Below the pieces are notes generated by a model that did no database searches, was not told the origin of the DNA, and saw only the letters and a list, made by a program, of their open reading frames with translations. Below are positions 1 to 6,100 of a stretch of 9,484 nucleotides of DNA, piece by piece. The translations under genes and the position numbers were made by a program. Each line of letters opens with the position of its first letter. Within the stretch, counting starts at the first letter, position 1. This DNA comes from Bacteroidales bacterium UBA3623 (lineage in GTDB: Bacteria; Bacteroidota; Bacteroidia; Bacteroidales; UBA932), in assembly GCA_002373715.1 (NCBI GenBank), contig DFLI01000099.1, positions 1-9,484 on the forward strand, written 5' to 3'.

Positions 1-312
1 AAGGGCCATCAGGAACCCGGAGAAGACATTGAGATCTGCGCCATGCGGGAGGTTCAGGAAGAAACCGGCGTGGACCAGTTGGAGCTTCGCCGCCTCATCT
101 GCATTACAGACCACGTGTACTTCCGCAACAATCTTTGGCATCTCAAGCACACCTGGTGGTACGATATGCTGTACACAGATCCCACCAATCTCACCCCTCA
201 GCGGGAAGAAGACATTACCAAAGCTGCCTGGGTGGCAAAAAGTTCCCTGCCGCCTTTTCTCAAAAACACTTATCCTTCCATCCAGGAAGTGTTCCGGGAG
301 GCTAGAATCTAG
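1..312 (+). CDS. NUDIX hydrolase, 3' part (5' end outside window)
   Basis: The reading frame is open from the first base and ends in TAG at 310-312, giving 103 residues. Visible residues 2-24 form a complete NUDIX box, G-x5-E-x7-R-E-V-x-E-E-x-G-V, with G2, E8, R16, E17, E20, E21 and G23 all present. This helix binds the divalent metal and cleaves a nucleoside diphosphate linked to another group, so the protein should be active. The rest (WWYDMLY, then EEDITKAAWV and LKNTYPSIQEV near the end) resembles the C-terminal half of cytoplasmic NUDIX proteins common in Bacteroidetes. The first ATG in the window, at 43, falls inside the NUDIX box and is not the true start. The substrate cannot be told because the N-terminal half is missing. 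Its stop overlaps that of the convergent permease gene. Confidence 0.92.
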   Translation, partial: KGHQEPGEDIEICAMREVQEETGVDQLELRRLICITDHVYFRNNLWHLKHTWWYDMLYTDPTNLTPQREEDITKAAWVAKSSLPPFLKNTYPSIQEVFREARI

Positions 313-1460
313 TCTGCCTTTACGGTTTCCGCAGGGTCTATGCGGGCCACAACGCGGGAGGGGAGCCACAGGAGGAGAAGAATGCCCACGAAGGCGATGG
401 CATCGGCCCCCAGAATCCATAGAATATTAACCCTTACCGGAACCCAGGAGACAAAGTAGTTGGCTGGGTCCAGGGGAATGAGGTGCATAGTGCCCTGGAT
501 GAGGCAGAAAAGGAGGGCGGCGGCGTTGCCGATGAGCATGCCCTTCAGCACGGCCTTGGCGCCTATTCGCACGAACAATCGGCCCACGGCGCGGTTGTCC
601 ATGCCCAGGGTTTTGAGGGTGCCCACGGTGGAAATGTTTCTCATGAGCATGATCAGAAGGCCGCTCACCATGTTGAAACCGGCCACCACCGTCATCAGAA
701 TGAGGATAATGACCACATTGAAATCCAGCAGGTTCAGCCAGTCGAATACCTGGGGATAGGTGCGTTTGGAAGAACTTACATAGTAGTCTTCCACCAGCGC
801 GCCAATCTCCATGGCCAGGCGGTCCTGGTCGGCATTGTCCGAAAGGCGTACTTCCAGCTGCGAGGCTTCATCGGCCCCCCAGCCATTCAGGCGCTGCATG
901 TCTTCCAGATTAGCGTATACCAGCAGGTTGTCGTCCAGTTCAATGAGGTCCCGGTGCACGGAGGCAATGTGGAATTTGCGCACGCGGAGCTTCTCTCCCA
1001 CAAAATAGGTGGTAAGGTCGTCGCCTTCTCCCAGTCCCAGGATATCGCTCAAGCGCTGGGGAATGGACACCTGAAGAGATGGCCGATCGGTGTCGGCCAT
1101 GTCACCGTCATTCCCGGCTCCACCGGGAATCCCTTTCACAATGACGCCATGCACAATATCGCCGTTCTTTACAATCCCGGCCCGGACGGCGACGGGCACT
1201 ATGTCCTTAACTCCGGGAAGGGCGCGGATGGCGGCCTCCTCAGGGAGGTGAGCAGGAAGGGATTCCAATTCGTCCCCGGACGGGAAAGGGGCGATGCTCA
1301 CATCGCCGGTCATGGCCGCCACTCCCTCCCGGATCTCATGCCGGAAACCGGAACTGACGGCCACAGCCACGATGATGACAAAGAAACTGACGGCGATAGC
1401 TACCGCCGCCACGTTTCCTTGAAAAGTAAGTTTACGCGATATGAAACGCTCTGCTACCAA
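309..1460 (-). CDS. LolC/LolE-like ABC transporter permease (FtsX family)
   Basis: A 383-residue inner-membrane protein with the MacB/LolE layout: one N-terminal membrane helix (about 17-37), a periplasmic domain (about 38-245), then three helices (about 249-273, 303-325, 347-367). The stretch around 275-292 (STVGTLKTLGMDNRAV) matches the coupling-helix region of LolC/LolE, which follows 'AILRTMGA' in that family. The end, PSRVVARIDPAETVK, matches the usual 'P-x-x-x-A-x-x-x-DPAE' tail, and LDPANYFVSWVPV (330-342) matches the LolE segment before the last helix. By family it would help extract lipoproteins or another envelope substrate using a separate ATPase, which is not in this window. The start is TTG at 1460-1458, because no ATG or GTG lies in frame nearby. 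The start overlaps the peptidase gene upstream by 7 bases, so translation is probably coupled. The exact substrate is an inference from similarity. Confidence 0.88.
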   Translation of the reverse strand: MVAERFISRKLTFQGNVAAVAIAVSFFVIIVAVAVSSGFRHEIREGVAAMTGDVSIAPFPSGDELESLPAHLPEEAAIRALPGVKDIVPVAVRAGIVKNGDIVHGVIVKGIPGGAGNDGDMADTDRPSLQVSIPQRLSDILGLGEGDDLTTYFVGEKLRVRKFHIASVHRDLIELDDNLLVYANLEDMQRLNGWGADEASQLEVRLSDNADQDRLAMEIGALVEDYYVSSSKRTYPQVFDWLNLLDFNVVIILILMTVVAGFNMVSGLLIMLMRNISTVGTLKTLGMDNRAVGRLFVRIGAKAVLKGMLIGNAAALLFCLIQGTMHLIPLDPANYFVSWVPVRVNILWILGADAIAFVGILLLLWLPSRVVARIDPAETVKAD

Positions 1461-3460
1461 ATGTGTACACGTTCCTCTTCGGGACGGAACATGGCGTCTC
1501 CCTCGTGGATATCCCAGGCGTCAAAGAAGGTCTGGAAGTTCTTCACAGACACGTTCACGCGGTTCACGGCCAGGGAGTGAGGATCCATGTTGGTGAGGCG
1601 GGCCTTCTCCTGGTCGGTGATGTTCTGGGCCCAGATGGCGCCGTAGCTCAGGTAGAAGCGCTGGGCACGGGTGAAGCCGTCAATCATGGGGTCCTTCTTG
1701 CCGGCGGTGGCGTTCTCCATAGCGGTGAAGGCGATGGACAGGCCGCCGTGGTCTCCGATGTTCTCACCCAGGGTGTATCGGCCGTTGGCGTGTACGCCGG
1801 GCAGTACTTCCACGGCGTCGAACTGAGCCACCAGTTTGTCTCCCAGGGCGTCGAACTTGGCCTTATCCTCGGCCGTCCACCAGTTCACCATGTTGCCTTT
1901 GGCGTCGAACATGGAACCCTGGTCGTCAAAGCCGTGAGACATTTCGTGGCCAATCACCACGCCGATGCCACCGTAGTTCACAGGCTCATCGGCCTCGGGA
2001 TCGAAGAAGGGCTTCTGGAGAATGGCAGCCGGGAAGCAAATCTCGTTGGTGGTAGGGTTGTAGTAGGCGTTCACCGTCTGGGGAGTCATGCCCCACTCGG
2101 TCTTGTCCGTGGGCTTGCCCAGCTTGGAGAGGTTGTCCTGCACGTACCAGGCGCTGGCGCTGCGGAGGTTCTCGTAGTAAGTCTTGTCGGGGGTAATGTC
2201 CAGGGTGCTGTAATCCTTCCACTTGTCGGGATAACCAATCTTCACGGTGAAGGCGGCCAGCTTTTCCTGAGCACGCACCTTGGTGCTGTCTCCCATCCAC
2301 TCCAGCTGGTTGATGTGCTCACCCAGGGCGGTACGGAGGTTCTCCACCAGGGCCACCATCTTCTTCTTGGAGCTTTCGGGGAAGTAGCGGTCTACATACA
2401 TCTTGCCCACGGCTTCACCCAGGAGGCTGTTAGGAACGCTCATAGCGCGCTTCCAGCGGGGCCTCTGCTCCTGTGCACCGGACATCTGGTGGGAGAAGAA
2501 CTCCCAGGAAGCGGTGTAGAAATCGTCGCTCAGGGCGCCGGCGTTGTTGCTTACGAACTGGGCCAGGAGGTAGGCCTTCAGCTGCTCTACAGGGGTCTTT
2601 TCGAAGATCTTGTTCAGGCCGTCAAAGTAAGAGGGCTGCTGCACGATAATCTTTTCCTGGGGAGCGATGCCGGCTTCCTTGCACAGGGTGCTGAAGCCCA
2701 GTGCGGGCCAACGCTTGTCTATTTCTTCGCTGGACATGGGGTTGTAGATGGCCTGCATGTCGCGGTTCTGTTCGCGGGTCCAGAAAATATTGGCCATGGC
2801 GGTTTCAATGTCCACGTCCATATCGGCCACGGTCATGGGATTGTTCACACCGGCCAGGTCCAGGACCGTGGTGAGGTAGGTGCGGTAACCTTCCTTCAGA
2901 TCGATGTTCTTTTCCAGGAGGTAGTAGTCACGGTCTCCCATGCCCAGACCGCCCTGGCCCAGATACAGGACCTGCATTTCGGAGTTGGTGAGATCTGCGT
3001 CTACACCGGCGCCGAAGAAGCCGCCTTCAGAGTAGAGCTGCATCTGGCCCAGAAGTTTGATAAGGTCTTCACGGGTTTCGATGGCCTCAATTTCGTCTAT
3101 ATATTTCTGGATGGGCTGGGCACCCAGCTCGTTGCGGGTGGTGGAATCCAGGGCCATCTTGTAGAGGTCTGAAATCTTCTGCTCCACGGTGCCGGGTTTG
3201 GCGTCCAGGGTGGTCATGCTTTCGAACAGGGCGTTCAGGTTTTCCTGGGTGCGCTCTGCAATGGCGTCAAAGCTGCCGTAACGGGAGAATTCCGGACGGA
3301 GCGGATTCTTTACCTGCCAGCCACCGGTGGCATACTGGTAAAAGTTTTCTTTGGGGCTGGTACTGGTGTCCAGATCTGTGAGGTCCAGTGCCGGAGCTCC
3401 CGCCTTGGGGGCGCAAGCCGCAAAGGAGAGGAGAGACAACATGATTAATGTCTTTTTCAT
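1454..3460 (-). CDS. pepO: M13 family zinc metallopeptidase (neprilysin/PepO-like), probable lipoprotein
   Basis: A 668-residue enzyme, the usual length for bacterial M13 peptidases. The zinc site is complete: HEMSH at 505-509 (H505 and H509 bind zinc, E506 is catalytic) and the third ligand E566 in GENIGD, with D570 at the expected place. The M13 substrate-binding motif NAYY is at 464-467, followed by the family-typical NEICFPAAILQKPFF. The N-terminal Peptidase_M13_N domain occupies about 30-410 and the catalytic domain about 460-665. The first residues (MKK, hydrophobic stretch, then F-A-A-C16) look like a lipoprotein signal, with Phe rather than Leu at -3, so the enzyme probably cleaves peptides outside the inner membrane. 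The ATG at 3460 was chosen because it begins this signal. The open frame runs on to 4264, but that part only mirrors the DUF6198 gene. It is the first gene of a two-gene operon with the FtsX-family permease. Confidence 0.95.
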   Translation of the reverse strand: MKKTLIMLSLLSFAACAPKAGAPALDLTDLDTSTSPKENFYQYATGGWQVKNPLRPEFSRYGSFDAIAERTQENLNALFESMTTLDAKPGTVEQKISDLYKMALDSTTRNELGAQPIQKYIDEIEAIETREDLIKLLGQMQLYSEGGFFGAGVDADLTNSEMQVLYLGQGGLGMGDRDYYLLEKNIDLKEGYRTYLTTVLDLAGVNNPMTVADMDVDIETAMANIFWTREQNRDMQAIYNPMSSEEIDKRWPALGFSTLCKEAGIAPQEKIIVQQPSYFDGLNKIFEKTPVEQLKAYLLAQFVSNNAGALSDDFYTASWEFFSHQMSGAQEQRPRWKRAMSVPNSLLGEAVGKMYVDRYFPESSKKKMVALVENLRTALGEHINQLEWMGDSTKVRAQEKLAAFTVKIGYPDKWKDYSTLDITPDKTYYENLRSASAWYVQDNLSKLGKPTDKTEWGMTPQTVNAYYNPTTNEICFPAAILQKPFFDPEADEPVNYGGIGVVIGHEMSHGFDDQGSMFDAKGNMVNWWTAEDKAKFDALGDKLVAQFDAVEVLPGVHANGRYTLGENIGDHGGLSIAFTAMENATAGKKDPMIDGFTRAQRFYLSYGAIWAQNITDQEKARLTNMDPHSLAVNRVNVSVKNFQTFFDAWDIHEGDAMFRPEEERVHIW

Positions 3461-3485
3461 AGAAAAACAAATAATTAAGTAAGAA

Positions 3486-3525
3486 CACGAATTTGCAAAA
3501 TTACACAATAATGCGGATATTTGCA
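3486..3525 (+). promoter_or_regulatory. Bacteroidetes-type promoter of the DUF6198-BASS operon
   Basis: The -33 element TTTG is at 3492-3495 and the -7 element GATATTTG is at 3516-3523, 20 bases apart. The Bacteroides primary-sigma consensus is TTTG, about 19-21 bases, then TAnnTTTG. Only the first T of the -7 element is changed. The ATG at 3545 lies 21 bases after the -7 element, leaving a short leader. The 40-base block closely matches the porin promoter at 8787-8748 on the other strand, which supports the call. Confidence 0.6.
3496..3503 (-). promoter_or_regulatory. Probable -7 element for the M13 peptidase operon
   Basis: Read on the minus strand this is TAATTTTG, a full match to the Bacteroidetes -7 consensus TAnnTTTG, 35 bases before the peptidase ATG. 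I see no good TTG about 20 bases further upstream, so the -33 element is weak or absent. The motif lies inside the spacer of the oppositely directed promoter. Confidence 0.4.
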
Positions 3526-3544
3526 CCCCCATTGACAAGATTTT

Positions 3545-4222
3545 ATGAGTCTTAAGAATATAGCTATCCGATACGGAATCTCCACCCTGGGTCTTATTGT
3601 TGTAGCCCTGGGCGTGGCCATTTCCATCAAATCCAACCTGGGCATTGCCCCGCCTTCCTGCCCGCCCACCATTCTGAACTTGAAGTGGACTGGGATCAGC
3701 GTGGGCACCTTCACCTGGATGATGCACCTGGTGCTCATTCTCCTGCAGCTGGCCATCCTGAGGAAAAGGTTCAAACTGGAGTATCTGATGCAGATTCCCG
3801 CCGCCTTTGTCTTCGGTTATATGTGCGACGCTGCCATCTGGCTGTTCGATGCCTTCAATCCCAGCACCAGCTACCTGATGCAGCTGGCGTATTGCCTCAT
3901 TGGCGTGCTGCTCACGGCTGTTGGCATTAAGCTGGAAGTGGTGGGAAAAGGCTGGATTCTGGCCGGAGACCAAACCGTTGTGGTATTGGCCGATACCCTC
4001 CGCAAGCCCTTCAGCGCGGTGAAGGTGCTGAACGATATTGTCTTTGTACTGGCCACGGCCCTGTTCTCCTGGTTTGCCTTCGGCCAGCTCACCGGCAACG
4101 GCGTTACGGTGGTGATCCGCGAGGGAACCCTTATCCTGGCCATCTTTGTGGGCATCTGCATGCGCTTTACAGACCCTTATGTAGAGAAGCTTTTCGGGCC
4201 CATGGTCCCCGGTAATGAATAA
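3545..4222 (+). CDS. DUF6198/YczE-like integral membrane protein
   Basis: A 225-residue polytopic inner-membrane protein with about five hydrophobic segments (near 10-30, 56-72, 84-102, 112-130, 163-180, with another at 194-206). The N-terminal ALGVAISIKSNLGIAPPSCP and the near-terminal EGTLILAIFVGICMRF match the YczE/YitT-like family, annotated as DUF6198 in many gut bacteria. No biochemical function is established that I can cite. The ATG at 3545 is the first in the frame after the promoter and begins with a Lys-containing segment before the first helix. The last eight bases (ATGAATAA) also hold the start codon of the following transporter gene, so the two proteins are probably made together and may act on a common substrate or process. 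This last point is an inference. Confidence 0.85.
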   Translation: MSLKNIAIRYGISTLGLIVVALGVAISIKSNLGIAPPSCPPTILNLKWTGISVGTFTWMMHLVLILLQLAILRKRFKLEYLMQIPAAFVFGYMCDAAIWLFDAFNPSTSYLMQLAYCLIGVLLTAVGIKLEVVGKGWILAGDQTVVVLADTLRKPFSAVKVLNDIVFVLATALFSWFAFGQLTGNGVTVVIREGTLILAIFVGICMRFTDPYVEKLFGPMVPGNE

Positions 4223-5168
4223 GATAGGGAAACTCATACGGGAATGGATGCTTCCGGCCGCCATTGTGCTGGGAATTAGCCTATACCTTATATATCATTT
4301 CTCGCCCTCCCTGTACGGTTACGGGAAGTGGTTGAATCCCCTGGCTTCCGAAGGGCAGCGGCTGGTGATTGCCATCCTGCTGTTCTTCCAGTTTGTGAAG
4401 ATTTCCCCGCACGACTTGAAGCTGACCAGCTGGCATCTGAAGGCCTTGGCCCTTCAGGTGGGCCTGTTCCTGGGACTTGCCGGCATTATCCTCTTTCTGG
4501 AGCCCGGCCCCGTGAGGATGCTGCTGGAGTGCGCCATGCTCTGCTTTATCTGCCCTACCGCATCGGCCGCAGGTGTTATCACCGACCGCCTGGGCGGCAA
4601 CTTGGCCTCTACCGTTACCTATCTGGTTATGATTAACGTGGCGGCCACCTTCCTCATTCCACTGGTGATTCCGCTGGTGAACCCATCGGCCCAAATGGAA
4701 TTCTGGACCTATGTGGGGCACATTGCCCTTAAGGTTTTCCCCGTGCTCATTTTGCCTGGTCTGGTAGCCTGGACCATCCGCTATACCACCCATAAACTGC
4801 AGCGCGCGCTTATGCGCTGGGCCTCCAACTCCTTCTATGTATGGGGTGTGGGTCTTACGCTGGCCATGGTGCTGGCCACCCGTGCCCTCCTGTTGAGCGG
4901 CCTGGGCCTTTGGGCTGTTGCGGGCATTGTGGTGGTATCCATGGTGGCTTGTTTCTTCCAGTTCTGGGCCGGACACAGGGCTCACAAAGACAAAGTGGAA
5001 AGCCTTACGGCCGGTCAGGCCCTGGGTCAGAAGAACACCGGTTTCCTCATTTGGCTGGGCTACAACTACATGACGCCCGTCACTTCCGTGGCCGGCGGTC
5101 TGTATGCCATCTGGCAAAACCTCTACAATTCCTGGGAACTGTACCGGAAAGAACAGGGAAAGCTTTAG
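4215..5168 (+). CDS. Bile acid:sodium symporter (BASS)-like transporter
   Basis: A 317-residue membrane protein with about 8-10 hydrophobic segments in two similar halves. Two motifs match the crossing-helix regions of the BASS (SBF) family: CPTASAAGV at 113-121, followed by DRLGGNLASTVTYLVMINV, corresponds to the first half. GQALGQKNTGFLIW at 267-280 corresponds to the 'G-x-QN' region of the second half. Family members move organic anions, and sometimes other solutes, with sodium. The name does not mean that bile acids are the substrate here, and the key sodium ligands are only loosely conserved as far as I can judge by eye. The ATG at 4215 overlaps the end of the DUF6198 gene by 8 bases, indicating translational coupling. 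The stop TAG at 5166-5168 overlaps the stop of the convergent transglycosylase gene. Confidence 0.82.
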   Translation: MNKIGKLIREWMLPAAIVLGISLYLIYHFSPSLYGYGKWLNPLASEGQRLVIAILLFFQFVKISPHDLKLTSWHLKALALQVGLFLGLAGIILFLEPGPVRMLLECAMLCFICPTASAAGVITDRLGGNLASTVTYLVMINVAATFLIPLVIPLVNPSAQMEFWTYVGHIALKVFPVLILPGLVAWTIRYTTHKLQRALMRWASNSFYVWGVGLTLAMVLATRALLLSGLGLWAVAGIVVVSMVACFFQFWAGHRAHKDKVESLTAGQALGQKNTGFLIWLGYNYMTPVTSVAGGLYAIWQNLYNSWELYRKEQGKL

Positions 5169-6088
5169 CGCGGATATACCTTGGAATAATACGCGTAAGT
5201 GTTGAGGACGTTGTCCACGTACGCGCGGGTATGGTGGCCTTCGTGGAGCATTTCCTTCACGTTGTCCCAGCGGGAGGCGTCCAGTCCCTGCTCCTGGGCC
5301 TTTTCAATGAGCTGCCCCACTTTTCCTTCACCCATATTATAGGCGGCCAGGGCAAACTTGATGGCCTCGGTGGGGTCTGCAGCGTTTTCTGAGAACATTC
5401 CCTGCAGTTTGGAAAGGTACCTGGAGCCCACGGCAATGTTGGCGGCGGGATTCATGAGAACCTCTTCCGGATAGCGCTTACTGCGGATTTGCATTAGGCC
5501 CATGGCTCCTTTGTTGGAGCTGGCCTCGTTGTGGAAACGGGATTCGTGATACACCACGGCGGCCAGCAGGCGCCAGTCCCAGCCTATGCTGTCGGCGCTT
5601 TGGCGCAGCAGGTTGTCGTACTTGCTAATGGAGGTGAGGCTCACCGTTTTGCCGGAGAAATACCGCTTTTGCATGCGGTTGAAACGGGCCGATGCAGTGA
5701 GTTCCGTAATCCACTGGTTGATGTGGCGCAGGGCTTCCACCTCGTCTTCCCTTACCGCCCAAATGCTGCCGTCGGCAAAGGCGCGGGAGGTGGCCAGTCC
5801 ATCCAGCAGGCTGTCTGCCGGGTCGTTGGCTACTACCAGGTCCAGACGGCCTTCGCGCAGGGAGTCCAGGACGCTGAGGTCCCTGCACAGGACAATGTCA
5901 AACTCCAGCCCTTTGTCCTCGGCGTATTTCTGCACCAGGGCGCGATGGAACTCGGCATCCTGGGTGGGAATGGCGCAATGCAGCGTGCCCTCGGGCGGGG
6001 GACCGTCCAAGGTATTGGTTCTTCTAACCGGAATAAGCAGAAGGACCAGCGTGAGCGCAAGTGCGTAGGCGAGGGCTCTGCGATTCAT
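5165..6088 (-). CDS. MltF-like lytic transglycosylase with shortened solute-binding module
   Basis: A 307-residue envelope enzyme. Residues 1-20 (MNRR followed by a hydrophobic run) form a signal or membrane anchor. There is no lipobox Cys. Residues about 34-145 resemble parts of a family-3 solute-binding domain (EGRLDLVVAND and the end IWAVREDEVEALRHINQWI). Residues about 154-305 are a family-1 SLT domain: catalytic Glu182 in HESRF, GLMQ at 197-200, AAYNMGEGKV at 248-257. By family it cleaves the MurNAc-GlcNAc bond of peptidoglycan, forming 1,6-anhydro-MurNAc. E. coli MltF is about 500 residues, and here the binding module is roughly half size. It lies 12 bases downstream of the porin gene and should share its transcript. 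Wall opening beside a large outer-membrane protein is a sensible but unproven link. Confidence 0.9.
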   Translation of the reverse strand: MNRRALAYALALTLVLLLIPVRRTNTLDGPPPEGTLHCAIPTQDAEFHRALVQKYAEDKGLEFDIVLCRDLSVLDSLREGRLDLVVANDPADSLLDGLATSRAFADGSIWAVREDEVEALRHINQWITELTASARFNRMQKRYFSGKTVSLTSISKYDNLLRQSADSIGWDWRLLAAVVYHESRFHNEASSNKGAMGLMQIRSKRYPEEVLMNPAANIAVGSRYLSKLQGMFSENAADPTEAIKFALAAYNMGEGKVGQLIEKAQEQGLDASRWDNVKEMLHEGHHTRAYVDNVLNTYAYYSKVYPR

Positions 6089-6100
6089 AGCTTATATCAG

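Larger units (their letters stand above)
3461..3544. promoter_or_regulatory. Divergent intergenic region between the M13 peptidase and DUF6198 genes
   Basis: An 84-base AT-rich gap, in contrast to the GC-rich genes on either side. It carries promoter motifs for both directions (listed separately). The peptidase side has a leader of about 30 bases, very rich in A and T with no Shine-Dalgarno sequence, as is normal in Bacteroidetes. No terminator is needed here, because both genes point away from the gap. Confidence 0.8.

Noticed and set aside
483..1580. Plus-strand open frame of 365 codons opposite the permease
   Set aside because: It is a codon-aligned mirror of the permease gene and rich in His and Gly, with no domain.
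1463..3172. Plus-strand open frame of 569 codons opposite the M13 peptidase
   Set aside because: It is a codon-aligned mirror of a peptidase gene that has a complete zinc site.
3461..4264. N-terminal extension of the peptidase by 268 residues
   Set aside because: This part mirrors the DUF6198 gene, passes through the promoter region and lies upstream of a clear lipoprotein signal that starts at 3460.
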